From SXOA01 sp046593355 (lineage in GTDB: Bacteria; Planctomycetota; Planctomycetia; Pirellulales; Pirellulaceae): DNA of 64,000 nt. The position numbers and the translations under genes were made by a program. Position 1 is the stretch's first letter. Every line of letters begins with the position of its first letter. Where the stretch lies: NCBI GenBank assembly GCA_046593355.1, contig JBKJNY010000223.1:1-64000 (forward strand), read 5' to 3'. Positions 1 through 9,084 of this stretch are shown one piece after another. The notes below the pieces were generated by a model that searched no databases, had not been told where the DNA came from, and saw nothing but the letters and a program-made list of their open reading frames with translations.

Positions 1-5
1 ACACC

Positions 6-71
6 AACCCGAAGCGTTAGCGAGGAAAAACGACGTAAGCCATGGGCTCTTCCTCGCTTACGCTTCGGGTT
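6..71. repeat. REP-like inverted repeat
   Basis: Two 21-nt arms (6-26 and 51-71), complementary except for one position, flank a 24-nt spacer. The core AACCCGAAGCG..AGCGAGG reappears near 18240-18260, so this belongs to a dispersed family. The rest of the stretch before the helicase gene (72-216) shows no gene. Confidence 0.75.
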
Positions 72-216
72 AGTTTCGTCGAACACGATGCAGGTTGAAA
101 CACTGAGTAGCCCTGCCCTTCCTTAACCCCGCGTTGACGAAACTCCTTTCCCCCGCTACACTTATCAAAAATCATTCACAATTATTCCCGCCTTTTACCC
201 GGAGCTTTGAACGCCG

Positions 217-1587
217 TTGACAGCGCGAACTCCCGCCTCCAATTCCACCCCCGCCCCTTCCGCCGCAGCCGGCAGTGATGTCCCTGCCAGCGTTATTGAG
301 GCCCCCAGGAAGTCCTTCCGCGAGCTGGGGGTGTCCGACGTGATGCTCGCCTCGCTGGAAAAAGCAGGCTACGAGTATCCCACGGCCATCCAGGAAGGGC
401 TCATCCCCAGGGCGCTCGCGGGCGTCGACGTCGTCGGCCAGGCCCGCACCGGGACCGGCAAGACCGCGTCGTTCGTCATCCCCATCCTGGAGAAGCTGCA
501 ACTGGGCAAGGATATCCACTCGCCGCAAGCCATCATCATGGTCCCCACGCGGGAGCTGGCCGTGCAGGTGCATGATGAGGCGGAGAAGCTGGCCTTCGGC
601 CGCCGCGTCCACTGTGCGGCGGTCTACGGCGGCAAGCCGATTCGGGCCCAGATCGAAAAGCTCCGCAAGGGTTGCCAAATTGTCGTGGGCACGCCAGGCC
701 GTGTCCTCGACCATCTCTCCCGCCGCACCATCGACCTGACGCAGCTCAAGTTTGTCGTCTTGGACGAAGCGGACCGCATGCTGGACATCGGCTTTCGGCC
801 GGACATCGAACGCATCCTCCGCCAATGCCCCAAGGAGCGGCAAACCATGCTCCTCTCCGCCACGGTGCCGCCGCCCATCGCCAAGCTGGCCCAGAAATAC
901 ATGCGGGATCCGGAGATACTCAACTTTTCCGCCGGCGACGTGGCGGTCGAAACCATCGATCAGTACTACTTCACCGTCGACCCCCACAAAAAGTTTGAGC
1001 TGCTGCTGCGGATCCTGTTCCGCGAGAAGCCCAAGCAGGCCATCATCTTCTGCCGCACCAAGCGGGGCGTGGACAAGATTCACCATCGGCTCAGCAAGAA
1101 GACCCGGGCGGCGGACTGCATTCACGGCGACCTGCAGCAATCGGCCCGCGACCGCGTGATGGCCGCCTTTCGTGCGGGCCGCGTGCGGTTCCTCGTCGCC
1201 ACCGACGTCGTCGGCCGCGGCATCGACGTCACCACCATCTCGCACATCATCAACTACGACATCCCCGAGTTCTGCGACGACTACGTGCATCGCGTCGGCC
1301 GCACCGGCCGCATGGGACGCGATGGGGTGGCCTATACCTTCGTCTGCCCCGATGAAGGTCACCAGTTGACCCGCATCGAAGAGCGAATCAACCGCCTCCT
1401 CAAACGGGACGAAATCCGCGACTTTGAAGCCGTCGACCCCCGCGCCCTGCTCCGCGGCCCCGCCAACCCCGACGGCTCCAGCGACCCCGTCCCCGAGTTG
1501 GTCCTGGACCCGAACAGGCCCGTTCCGCCCGCGCCTCCCACCTCTCTGATGAAGCGGCCGCCGAAGAAATACAAGAAGGGGTTGTAG
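217..1587 (+). CDS. DEAD-box ATP-dependent RNA helicase
   Basis: A 456-residue RNA helicase expected to unwind structured RNA in ribosome assembly or mRNA turnover. Visible motifs in order are the Q motif (GYEYPTAIQ, 51-59), Walker A (ARTGTGKT, 76-83), PTREL (110-114), TPGR (159-162), DEAD (183-186), SAT (214-216), the ATDVVGRGID block (328-337) and HRVGRTGR (358-365). The N-terminal 30 residues are a Pro/Ala/Ser-rich tail and the C-terminal end is basic (KKYKKGL), as in RhlE/DeaD-type helicases. The start is TTG at 217 with GGAG about 12 nt upstream. No ATG start lies upstream in frame within the conserved part. The family call is secure, the physiological subtype is not. Confidence 0.95.
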   Translation: MTARTPASNSTPAPSAAAGSDVPASVIEAPRKSFRELGVSDVMLASLEKAGYEYPTAIQEGLIPRALAGVDVVGQARTGTGKTASFVIPILEKLQLGKDIHSPQAIIMVPTRELAVQVHDEAEKLAFGRRVHCAAVYGGKPIRAQIEKLRKGCQIVVGTPGRVLDHLSRRTIDLTQLKFVVLDEADRMLDIGFRPDIERILRQCPKERQTMLLSATVPPPIAKLAQKYMRDPEILNFSAGDVAVETIDQYYFTVDPHKKFELLLRILFREKPKQAIIFCRTKRGVDKIHHRLSKKTRAADCIHGDLQQSARDRVMAAFRAGRVRFLVATDVVGRGIDVTTISHIINYDIPEFCDDYVHRVGRTGRMGRDGVAYTFVCPDEGHQLTRIEERINRLLKRDEIRDFEAVDPRALLRGPANPDGSSDPVPELVLDPNRPVPPAPPTSLMKRPPKKYKKGL

Positions 1588-1691
1588 AGGTGGGGGCTGG
1601 CTTCCAGCCTGCCCAAACATCGCCCAAAACCCAAGCAGGCCTGGGCCGCGCGACCCTTTCGAAACCCTACCACCGTCACACGCGCGGCCCT

Positions 1692-3923
1692 CTAGGGCTT
1701 CTTGGTTTCAATCGCAAAGAGGTGCCCCCGGGTCGTGATATAGAGCACGCCATTTGCCGCCACTGGATTGCAATTAATGCTGCTTCCCATGTTGATTTCC
1801 AGGACTGGATTTACGGTCTGATAGAAGTCCTTCTCGTTGGGAGCGGGCCTGGCAAGCACTCCCGCTTTGGCGGGATCGGCGGATAGATGAAAAATGGCCA
1901 CGTCGCCATCCTCATCGCACGAGAATAACCGGCCATCGGCGATGAGCGGGGTCGACCAACTTGCGGCCAGGTGGTCCGATACCCAGTGCCGCTTGCCTGT
2001 TTTTGCGTCGAGGCAATGCAACAACCCGGGATAGTCCGGGCAAAACAGCAGGTCGTTATGGATCACCACGCTGCTGATGCCACGGTGCATTTCCTCCATG
2101 AAATCATCAATCATGCCGTTGCCGTTCCAGTCGAATTTGTCGTATTTCCAAACCATCGCGGAGTCGGCATTATCAAGGATGCGATAGCCAGGGCTGCGAG
2201 CCGCGACATAAACATGATCGCGCTCGCCTTGCTCATTGACGCGCCACCGCTTCCAAAAGTGCAGCGTTTCCAGGGATTTTCCCGAGCCAGCCGTCAATTC
2301 CCATTCCGCTCCAGCGGTGAGCACCTTCACGGCAATCGCCTCGGGGGGCAAAGGTCCGACCGCATAACCGATTTGATTGCGGAGATTGTCGTCGACCCGG
2401 CCTTTGTCGAGCGCTTGATCGAAACCCGTGCCCCACAGGCTGGCCTCCTTCCAGGTCGGGAAGTTGGTGATCCGGCGGTGAGGCAGCACATTGCCGCGGG
2501 CATCGACCACTTTTTGGGGGCTGACGTCGCGGCCATCAAGGGCCTTGGTCGCGTCGATGCACCAGATGCAGCCAGGACCTTCTCCATGTTCGGGGTCCTG
2601 GCCTGTGGTGACGAACACCTTGTTGTCGTAAAGGACGGGTGGCGCAATCGGCTCATTCCGCGTCCCGCGGCTATAGACTAGCACGGCGTCTTTCGCGTTG
2701 GTGTCGAACTTCCAGAGCAAGCGGGGCCGGCCACTGTCCCATTTTTCGGCATGGAAGCTGTAAACCCAGCCGTCTCCACCGCAGAAAATAACTTGGGGCA
2801 CGCCTCCCAGCAGGCCCACCGCCGGCGCTGACCACTGGCCGTGATGAATGTTTGCGCCGGGCAAATTGCTCGTCCAGAGCACCGTACCGGTGTGTTTGTC
2901 CATCGCGAAGAAACTCGGCGCTTCGGGTGCAACCACTGCAGTGTTGCTGTCGTCAACACCGTTCCCGGTGCAGACAAAAAGCGTATCCTTCCAACTCGTG
3001 ATGCAGCAGGTCGCCAGGTTATGCTGCTGCGAGCCGAGCTGTTTCATCATGTCGAACCGCCAGACGACATCGGCCTCGCGCTTGTCGGCGGGAAGCACCT
3101 TTTTGAAGCCCCGCAAACGCGGTCCTTGGCAAGTCACGCGAAACTCCCGCGGCAGATCCGCAACCTTGGCCTGAAACGACCAGCGCTCCCCTGGTTTGTC
3201 CACGCGCAAGTCGATCTTTTCCGGCAGTAGCTCGTCCGCTTTTGCGATCAGGTCACGAAGATTGGCTGGCAACTCACTTCGATCGAGAGCGGCGATCGTT
3301 TCCTGGAAGAGTTTTCGCGATTCAACCTGGTGGTCATGCCGATAATCGAACAGCGCCGCTTCCTCGGCAAGGGCCGGGCCATCATCTTCCTCGTCGTAAA
3401 AGCCATGCGTATCGAGGCAGACCACCTCGCCCCGGTTACTGACCAGCCACGCCCGGTCTTTCTCCACCAGCGGCGAGCTGGCGATCCCCATCAGGGGCCA
3501 ATCATTCACTCGCCCAGTTGAGAGCTTCTCCGCGGAGAATTGCCACAGGAACTCACCGTCCTGCTCGCGGAAGCAGAGCACGCAGCCGAGATCGATGTCG
3601 TCGGGATACCGCTTGAGATGGCCAGAGCTGTTGTTCGTGCCGACGAATACCCGGCCATCGGCGATCACGGGCGTGCCGTAAGTCTGGCTTCCCAGATTCG
3701 CCATCCATTTGATATTTCGCGCAGTCGAGGGGTCCCACTTTCCCGTCTTGCGAACGTATTTGCCCGGCGCCCAGTCGGCCGCCAGGCCGCGCTCTGCCGA
3801 TACGTTGTTGCGGCTGGCTGAGCCTCCCCACTGCGGGTAATCAGCACCCAGAACGGCCTGGACGGCACCTACCCCGCATAAAGAGGCGGACACAAGCATG
3901 TGTAGCAAATCAACTTTGCGCAT
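1692..3923 (-). CDS. Exported PQQ-like beta-propeller repeat protein
   Basis: A 743-residue protein with an N-terminal signal peptide (MRKVDLLHMLVSASLCG...AVLGA). Mature sequence opens with YPQWGGSASRNN, typical of planctomycete PQQ-like propeller proteins. Propeller blades are visible as repeats such as TPVIADGRVFVGT, PVLYDNKVFVTTG, TPLIADGRLFSCD and GVLYITTRGHLFAI, each with short-chain A-x-D/G-x-x-G-x-x-x-W-like elements. It probably acts in the periplasm or at the cell surface. A cofactor-binding dehydrogenase site was not identified, so calling it a quinoprotein enzyme would be overreach. The reading frame extends upstream to 3998, but ATG at 3923 places the signal peptide at the N-terminus and is preferred. 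Confidence 0.9.
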   Translation of the reverse strand: MRKVDLLHMLVSASLCGVGAVQAVLGADYPQWGGSASRNNVSAERGLAADWAPGKYVRKTGKWDPSTARNIKWMANLGSQTYGTPVIADGRVFVGTNNSSGHLKRYPDDIDLGCVLCFREQDGEFLWQFSAEKLSTGRVNDWPLMGIASSPLVEKDRAWLVSNRGEVVCLDTHGFYDEEDDGPALAEEAALFDYRHDHQVESRKLFQETIAALDRSELPANLRDLIAKADELLPEKIDLRVDKPGERWSFQAKVADLPREFRVTCQGPRLRGFKKVLPADKREADVVWRFDMMKQLGSQQHNLATCCITSWKDTLFVCTGNGVDDSNTAVVAPEAPSFFAMDKHTGTVLWTSNLPGANIHHGQWSAPAVGLLGGVPQVIFCGGDGWVYSFHAEKWDSGRPRLLWKFDTNAKDAVLVYSRGTRNEPIAPPVLYDNKVFVTTGQDPEHGEGPGCIWCIDATKALDGRDVSPQKVVDARGNVLPHRRITNFPTWKEASLWGTGFDQALDKGRVDDNLRNQIGYAVGPLPPEAIAVKVLTAGAEWELTAGSGKSLETLHFWKRWRVNEQGERDHVYVAARSPGYRILDNADSAMVWKYDKFDWNGNGMIDDFMEEMHRGISSVVIHNDLLFCPDYPGLLHCLDAKTGKRHWVSDHLAASWSTPLIADGRLFSCDEDGDVAIFHLSADPAKAGVLARPAPNEKDFYQTVNPVLEINMGSSINCNPVAANGVLYITTRGHLFAIETKKP

Positions 3924-4027
3924 TGGGTTACTCGTTAGGTAAGGGGAGACATTCAGCGACCAGCTATCTAAGGCTGGTCGGCGGATTACGAGGCTCATCC
4001 AACATCATACTCGCGGGGACTCATCGC

Positions 4028-4084
4028 AGGTCTAGCTCTAGACCTGGAGGGGTGGAAGCTGAATTCTCTTCGCCGCGCAGCGGC
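4028..4084. repeat. Short palindromes between hicB and the PQQ gene
   Basis: A near-perfect palindrome (AGGTCTAG-CT-CTAGACCT, 4028-4045) is followed by a GCCGC-gca-GCGGC hairpin (4072-4084). Both lie downstream of hicB and upstream of the PQQ gene, on whose strand they would act. They may stop hicAB transcripts or bind a regulator; there is no T-run. Confidence 0.4.
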
Positions 4085-4159
4085 GCAACCTCTTAGCCGT
4101 GGACGTGAGCCCGCGCAACGGCGGCACTCGAGCTTCAACGTGAGTTCGCATCCGGCTTG

Positions 4160-4573
4160 TCAGGCGTGCTTCTCCGCAGGACCGGAACGCCGCTTTCCTG
4201 TTCTCTTCATGATGATTTCTCCGGCGTTCTTGGCCCCGGCCGTTCCGACCCGGGCGACGGCGGACTGTAGCTGCTCGGCGACCCAGGCGTTCAGACTCTG
4301 GCCCGAAAGGCTGGCGGCCAGGTTGGCTCGCCGGTGAAGCTCGGGAGGAATTCGTGTGACGAACTGGCCAGAGAAAGGCCTGTCGGCTTCCTCGCCACGA
4401 GATGCACAGAACGCAAGATAGTCGTCCACGGACTCCTGGAATGCCTGCTTGAGTTCAGCAACGCTGTGACCCTGGAAGGTGATGACATCTCGCAGGTTGA
4501 TGACTTCGCCGTGAAGGATGCCGGCTGCGTCGTCGAACTCGACTTTTCCGATGTATCCCTGGTACTCCATCAT
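4160..4573 (-). CDS. hicB: HicB family antitoxin
   Basis: A 137-residue HicB antitoxin with the partial RNase H-like fold at the N-terminus (MEYQGYIGKVEFDDAAGILHGEV, GHSVAELKQAFQESVDDYLAF) and a ribbon-helix-helix-like DNA-binding segment near residues 68-100 (FVTRIPPELHRRANLAASLSG, LNAWVAEQL). The basic C-terminal tail (MKRTGKRRSGPAEKHA) is an extra. It should neutralise HicA and repress the operon. Its ATG overlaps the hicA stop by 4 nt (ATGA), so translation is coupled. The residues I quote are visible in the translation; the role is from family knowledge. Confidence 0.93.
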   Translation of the reverse strand: MMEYQGYIGKVEFDDAAGILHGEVINLRDVITFQGHSVAELKQAFQESVDDYLAFCASRGEEADRPFSGQFVTRIPPELHRRANLAASLSGQSLNAWVAEQLQSAVARVGTAGAKNAGEIIMKRTGKRRSGPAEKHA

Positions 4574-4824
4574 GGTGTTACTCCTGCTTCCGTTAGAAAC
4601 CGGCGCATCGAGCGGACGGCTCCCTTGTCAGTTTCTTTCTGAGGGTGCGGGCGGTGAAATACAGCCCGCACCCCATGGAGGGCGATGCGGACCCGCGAAC
4701 CTTCGCCCTCGGTGACTTCCGCGCCCGCAGCTTTTAACATGGCCTCGATGTCTCGCCAGGCAATGTTCGTCCTGACGGGATCGGCGAAAACCGCCTGGAG
4801 CGTGTTTCGATGCTGCTTGCTCAT
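4570..4824 (-). CDS. hicA: HicA-type mRNA interferase toxin
   Basis: An 84-residue HicA toxin. The family signature is clear: FADPVRTNIAWRDIEAML, GAEVTEGEGSRVRI with the double-stranded RNA-binding-like fold, and VRAVFHRPHPQKETDKGAV, containing the usual His in the RPHP block. It should cleave mRNA when free of HicB. The frame runs upstream to 4863, but that extension would lie inside the promoter, so ATG at 4824 (MSKQHRNTLQ) is chosen. The mRNA would then have a leader of only a few nucleotides (see promoter entry). The order toxin then antitoxin is the usual one. Confidence 0.92.
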   Translation of the reverse strand: MSKQHRNTLQAVFADPVRTNIAWRDIEAMLKAAGAEVTEGEGSRVRIALHGVRAVFHRPHPQKETDKGAVRSMRRFLTEAGVTP

Positions 4825-4827
4825 GGC

Positions 4828-4863
4828 CAAGGCAATAGTATCACAGTATGATACCATTGTCAA
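4828..4863 (-). promoter_or_regulatory. hicAB promoter
   Basis: On the minus strand a consensus -35 TTGACA (4863-4858) is separated by exactly 17 nt from TACTAT (4840-4835), a good -10. The expected start is near 4828, about 4 nt before the hicA ATG at 4824, which leaves no room for a Shine-Dalgarno site. Confidence 0.75.
4838..4854. promoter_or_regulatory. Probable HicB operator palindrome
   Basis: A perfect inverted repeat GTATCA-cagta-TGATAC sits between and into the -35/-10 elements of hicAB, with AAT/ATT extending it on both sides (4834-4858). Its place fits autorepression by the HicB DNA-binding domain. This is inference from position and symmetry. Confidence 0.7.
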
Positions 4864-5032
4864 GCATCAGCAGAACCCCGAAATCGTCCTCCAATTTCGG
4901 GCTTTGCCCAGTTTCCAGCTAGCATGTTCCAGCAATCGCCTCTTCGCTCTTGAGCCGCCGGGCAGAAGCGGTTACAAATCGCGGCCCGAATTTCTTGGGC
5001 CTGCACCCCACTTGTCAGCGAGGGGATTGGCG

Positions 5033-6475
5033 ATGCGGCATATTCTCCGAGACCTAATGACGATTGGACTTTTGGTCCTGGCGGCGATTTCGTATGCCGC
5101 GGACGAAAGCCCGTATGGTGCCGTCGTGCTCGAACAAGGGGCGGAGGTCCGCGCGGGACCGGGGCGAAGGTTCTATGTCACGCAGGAGTTGGAGCCAGGA
5201 ACGCACGTCGAAGTCTACCGGCGTGACGCGGGAGACTGGCTGGCCATTCGGCCGCCGGAGGGGAGTTTCAGTTGGATTCCCCAGACCGATCTGGAGATGA
5301 CCGAGGAGCCGGGAATCGCCGAAATCATTTCGGCAGAAGCCCATTCGTGGCTCGGCTCGCGGGCGGAAAGAATCCGGGAGCACAAGTCGCACGTCACGCT
5401 GTCCGCCGGCGAGCGGGTGGAAGTCCTCGGCAAGAAACAAGTCGAAGGGGCGGAGGGGAAGACGCAGCTATGGCTGAAGATCGCGCCGCCGGCCGGCGAA
5501 TTCCGCTGGGTCCATAGCCGGCAAGTGCGCAAAGCCAAGAGCCGCGAGTTGGCGGCGAAGGACGAACGGAAGCCTGTCGCGCGGGAAGCGCGAGAAGAAT
5601 TTGAAGTAGCAAATGTTGTCCACGAAGAGCCGATCACGGAGCGCCCACGATTTCAGCGAAGCAACATCGCCTTATCGGACCTGCGCAAGGAGAAGCCGCA
5701 GCCCTTGCCGCGAACGGGACAGAAAAAAACTCTCGCTGCGGACGATGAAAACGAGAAGTATCCTGTGCGGCAGATTGCGCACGAAGAGCCCGCAGCCGAG
5801 AGTCCCGCGCGTTCGCTCTCGCCGGATGGATTCGTGGCCCGCAAGAGGCAGCCTTCCTCTCCTCCCGCCGCTTCCGCCGGTCTCAATCGCCTGGCGCAAG
5901 GGCCGGCGAAGAACAACTCCGCTGCCGCCCGAATTGCTTCGGCAACTTCGTCCGCGACTGCCACGATTGCGGCAGCTTCCAGCGAAGATGTCTCCCGCGA
6001 GCTGGAAGAACTGGACGTGCAGCTCTCGTTGATTCTTGCCCGCGACAAGAGCACCTGGAATTTCACTTCCCTCAAGGACCGTGCTGGACGGCTTGTGGAA
6101 ACCGCAGCCACGCCCGGCGACCGTGGCCAGGCCCGATTCATGCTGGACAAAATCAAGCGGTTCGAGGAAACCTTTGACGTACATTCGCTGCCGGAAACGA
6201 AACCCGCCGCGCCGCGCGAAAGCCGGGACTTCCGGGCCTACGACGGCGAAGGCTGGCTCACGGCGGTGAAGTCCGCGGAGAAGCCGGTCGCTCCGTACGC
6301 GCTGGTCGATGCCAACGGCAAACGCATCTGCTTCGTCTCCCCCGCGGCGGGCTTGAGCGTCAGCAGCCACATCAACAAGCGGGTGGGACTTTACGGCAAG
6401 CGGGGGCTGATCCCCGACTTGAATGAGCCGCATGTGCTCGCCAGCAAGGTGATCGACCTGGAGCGCGTGCGCTAA
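5033..6475 (+). CDS. Exported protein with two SH3-like domains
   Basis: A 480-residue protein with a signal peptide (MRHILRDLMTIGLLVLAAISYA). Two bacterial SH3-like segments follow: AVVLEQGAEVRAGPGRRFYVTQELEPGTHVEV... at about 27-75, and a second around 85-160 (HVTLSAGERVEVLG..LWLKIAPPAGEFRWV). The middle (about 160-330) is Lys/Glu/Pro-rich and low complexity, then a helical stretch (SRELEELDVQLSLILARDKSTW) and a C-terminal block ending KRVGLYGKRGLIPDLNEPHVLASKV. It probably binds cell-envelope polymers; no catalytic site is seen. The frame is open to 4685, but ATG 5033 has AGGGG about 8 nt upstream and starts the signal peptide. Confidence 0.8.
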   Translation: MRHILRDLMTIGLLVLAAISYAADESPYGAVVLEQGAEVRAGPGRRFYVTQELEPGTHVEVYRRDAGDWLAIRPPEGSFSWIPQTDLEMTEEPGIAEIISAEAHSWLGSRAERIREHKSHVTLSAGERVEVLGKKQVEGAEGKTQLWLKIAPPAGEFRWVHSRQVRKAKSRELAAKDERKPVAREAREEFEVANVVHEEPITERPRFQRSNIALSDLRKEKPQPLPRTGQKKTLAADDENEKYPVRQIAHEEPAAESPARSLSPDGFVARKRQPSSPPAASAGLNRLAQGPAKNNSAAARIASATSSATATIAAASSEDVSRELEELDVQLSLILARDKSTWNFTSLKDRAGRLVETAATPGDRGQARFMLDKIKRFEETFDVHSLPETKPAAPRESRDFRAYDGEGWLTAVKSAEKPVAPYALVDANGKRICFVSPAAGLSVSSHINKRVGLYGKRGLIPDLNEPHVLASKVIDLERVR

Positions 6476-6486
6476 TCCAGTTAGAG

Positions 6487-6557
6487 GGGGTCGGGAGTCT
6501 TTGGCGGCAGTGATCTTGAAAAATGGATAACGATTGACGCCAAAGACTCCCGACCCC
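6487..6557. repeat. REP-like inverted repeat, GGGGTCGGGAGTC family
   Basis: Perfect 20-nt arms GGGGTCGGGAGTCTTTGGCG (6487-6506) and its complement (6538-6557) enclose a 31-nt spacer. A second copy lies inside a coding sequence at 36797-36868. The remainder of the 6476-6780 gap shows no convincing gene. Confidence 0.85.
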
Positions 6558-6780
6558 GGCGCTCTGTGCGCATGAAAAATCGCCGGCTGGGTTGATGGGG
6601 CAATATCAAGCTCCAGCCGGCGAAAGAATATTCCGCGACTGTTAGCGACAACGGCTGGGGGGCAATGTCTTCATCCAGCTCGTCATCCAGTACGGAACGC
6701 GGTATGTTATCGCCTCTCAAAAGTCGCTTGCATAGCTTAAAAAATCGCCTGTTCGCCTGTACAAAACAGTGGCTGTTTAT

Positions 6781-7428
6781 CTATGCCGGAACGGGCTCGC
6801 CCACGGGGTGACGCAGAAGCTTGCGGAGCAGCTCGATGTCGTTTCCGACGCGAAGCTTTTCCAGCACCTTCATGCGATGTTTGGACGACGTCTGCACGCT
6901 GACATTGAGTTCCAACGCGATTTGCTTGAGCGTCTTTCCCTCCATCAAGTGATCCATGACTTCCCGTTCGCGGGGCGTTAAGTTGCGCAGGCGGGCAAAG
7001 AATTGCGGGCTATCCGCCTCCGCGATGCGGCGCTTCGCGTCCCGCTCGACGGCCTCCAAGATTCTGCTGAGCAGCACTTTATGGTCGGCCGGCTTTTCGA
7101 GGAAATCGACGGCTCCGGCGCGGAAGGCCTGGGCACAGGCTGCCACGTCGCCATACCCGGACATCATAATGATGGGGAGGGAGTTGCCGAGGCGAGCCAG
7201 GGCGGCCTGCAATTCCAGCCCTGACATTCCCGGCATTCGCACATCCAGCAGCAGGCACCCATGCCGGTCCGGAGACCAGGGCCGCAGAAACTCGTCCGCG
7301 GAAGAAAATCCCTCCACCCGCCAGCCATTGCATTCCAGCAGGAAGCAGACGGCTCGCAAGGCGCTCGGGTCGTCATCGACTACGAAGACGGTCGGATCGG
7401 GCAGCGGGCTCGGAGGTAGGTTCATCAT
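6781..7428 (-). CDS. FixJ/LuxR-type response regulator
   Basis: A 215-residue two-component regulator. The receiver domain (about 13-125) has the acidic pocket VVDDD (17-20), phospho-acceptor D62 in LLLDVRMPGMSG, and K112 in FLEKP. The output domain is a LuxR-type helix-turn-helix (LTPREREVMDHLMEGKTLKQIALELN, about 150-195). The FixJ-like GYGDVAACAQAFRAGAVDFLEKP block is well conserved. It is encoded directly after the PAS histidine kinase and its first 56 nt overlap the kinase 3' end, so the two are co-translated partners. ATG-ATG occurs at the start; 7428 is the upstream one. Target genes cannot be told from the sequence. Confidence 0.93.
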   Translation of the reverse strand: MMNLPPSPLPDPTVFVVDDDPSALRAVCFLLECNGWRVEGFSSADEFLRPWSPDRHGCLLLDVRMPGMSGLELQAALARLGNSLPIIMMSGYGDVAACAQAFRAGAVDFLEKPADHKVLLSRILEAVERDAKRRIAEADSPQFFARLRNLTPREREVMDHLMEGKTLKQIALELNVSVQTSSKHRMKVLEKLRVGNDIELLRKLLRHPVGEPVPA

Positions 7429-9013
7429 CCCACACTGGTAAGGTAAACCGGAATCGTGCGCCGGTTGCGCACGGCATGTCCGCCCACAGGCGACCGCCGT
7501 GAGCCTCGATTATGGTTCGGCTGATGGGAAGTCCCAGCCCCAAGCCCTCGGGCTTGGTCGTATAGAACGATTCAAAGATGCGCTCCGGCGGGCCGGATTG
7601 CAAGCCCTGACCGCTATCTTCCACCGAAAATTCCACGTTCGCCCCATCTTGGCGCGTCGCGATTTGAATCAATCGCTGGGGAGATTGGGCGACGCCGATG
7701 GCTTCCATGGCGTTGCGCAGAAGGTTGACGACGACCTGCTGGACCTGCAACTCGTCTCCCGCGGCCGGAGGCAACTGCTCGGCAAAGTCCAGCACCACGC
7801 TGATTTGCTGTTCGCGAACTTTGTAGGCCAGCATCTCGAGCGCCTCGTGAATCAACTTGTGCAAGTTCAGCGGCGCGCGGGACGGCTGCTGCGTGCTGGC
7901 AAACCGCTTGGCCCGGCGGATGACATCCGCGGCCCGTTGAGACTCGCGGGCGATGAAATCCAGCGTGGAACCGATTTCCTGCATGCTCAGCAAGCCCGAT
8001 TCCAACCGCTGCCTGGAGCCGTGGACATAGTTGCTGATGGCGGACAGAGGCTGGTTGACTTCATGGGCCAGCTCCGCCGCCATTTCGCCGAGCGTCCGCA
8101 CGCGCAGCGCATGGGCAAGCTGTGACTGTTGCTCCCGCAGCCGCTCCTCGGTCCGCAAGCGCTCCGTCATTTCGTGCCGTAGCAGCTCGTTGGCGGAAAC
8201 CAACTCACTGGTTCGCTCGTGGACGCGGCCTTCCAACTCCTGGTTGGCGAGTTCCAAGGCGCGCTGCGCCCGCCGCTGCTCGGTGACATCAATGATGTTG
8301 CCGATATAGCCGGTCTTGGTTCCCAGCTCGTCGTGCAGCGGCAAGGCGGTGGCCACAATGTGCTTGATTCTTTCCCCGGGAAACAGGAAGCGGAATTCGA
8401 CCTGATAGGACGAGTCGCTGGACGCCCTGAACCTTTGCCAGCGCTCCACAACCCAGGGGAGATCGTCGGGATGGATGACGTTCCAACCCTCTTGCCGCAA
8501 CAATTGCTCGCGCGATGCTTCAAAGAGCTCGCAACACATGTTGTTGACATAGATGCTGGCGCCGTCGGCATCGGCTTCGTAGATGCCCGTGGGGGAGTTG
8601 TTCGCCAAAGTGCTGAACCGGCGGGCACTATCGGAAAGGACCTCGGCGGCTCGTTTCTGCGGCGAAATATCGCGGGCAATGCCAATCACGCCCAGGAGTT
8701 CCCCGGCCGCGTTGCGGTAAGGAGACTTGGTCAGCAGGAAAGTATGATCGGCTGCCAGTAACGGGCCGGGCTGCTCATAAGTGATTGGCGTCCCTTCGGC
8801 CATGACTCTCTGGTCGATGGCCCGGATGTTGGCGGCCACGGACGGCTCGAAGAGAGACGAATCGTCCTGTCCCACGATTTCATCCATGGATTTGCCGACC
8901 AACTGAGCGCCGATCCGGTTGATAAACAGGTACTTCCCCGCCGCGTCCTTGACGAAGATCACGTCGGTGGTGCCGTCCAGAACGGCTTGCAACAAATCGA
9001 TGTCTTGGCGCAC
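7373..9013 (-). CDS. PAS-domain sensor histidine kinase
   Basis: A 546-residue kinase with two PAS domains (about 5-115, starting DGTTDVIFVKDAAGKYLFIN, and about 130-245), a short coiled coil (250-300) and a HisKA/HATPase core. The phospho-acceptor is H317 in LAHEVNQPLSAISNYVHG. The N box (VVNLLRNAMEAI), G1 box (VEDSGQGL) and GLGLGLPISRTI are present. There is no membrane segment, so it is probably cytoplasmic and senses a small ligand or redox state via PAS. It starts at GTG 9013 and overlaps its response regulator by 56 nt. FixL-like architecture, but the haem-binding His cannot be assigned by eye. Confidence 0.94.
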   Translation of the reverse strand: MRQDIDLLQAVLDGTTDVIFVKDAAGKYLFINRIGAQLVGKSMDEIVGQDDSSLFEPSVAANIRAIDQRVMAEGTPITYEQPGPLLAADHTFLLTKSPYRNAAGELLGVIGIARDISPQKRAAEVLSDSARRFSTLANNSPTGIYEADADGASIYVNNMCCELFEASREQLLRQEGWNVIHPDDLPWVVERWQRFRASSDSSYQVEFRFLFPGERIKHIVATALPLHDELGTKTGYIGNIIDVTEQRRAQRALELANQELEGRVHERTSELVSANELLRHEMTERLRTEERLREQQSQLAHALRVRTLGEMAAELAHEVNQPLSAISNYVHGSRQRLESGLLSMQEIGSTLDFIARESQRAADVIRRAKRFASTQQPSRAPLNLHKLIHEALEMLAYKVREQQISVVLDFAEQLPPAAGDELQVQQVVVNLLRNAMEAIGVAQSPQRLIQIATRQDGANVEFSVEDSGQGLQSGPPERIFESFYTTKPEGLGLGLPISRTIIEAHGGRLWADMPCATGARFRFTLPVWDDEPTSEPAARSDRLRSR

Positions 9014-9084
9014 GAGCGGCTCCTAATAATCGCCGGCAGTTTCCAGCGCTAAGATAGCAGACGCCCGGCGTTTGCGGTTGCGAT

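Noticed and set aside
172..1620. A 482-codon minus-strand frame
   Set aside because: Antisense shadow of the DEAD-box helicase gene.
4685..5032. Upstream extension of the SH3-domain protein
   Set aside because: It crosses the hicA gene and promoter; ATG 5033 starts a signal peptide with a ribosome-binding site.
6481..6720. A 79-codon minus-strand frame
   Set aside because: Half of it is a REP-like repeat (6487-6557); no ribosome-binding site or family.
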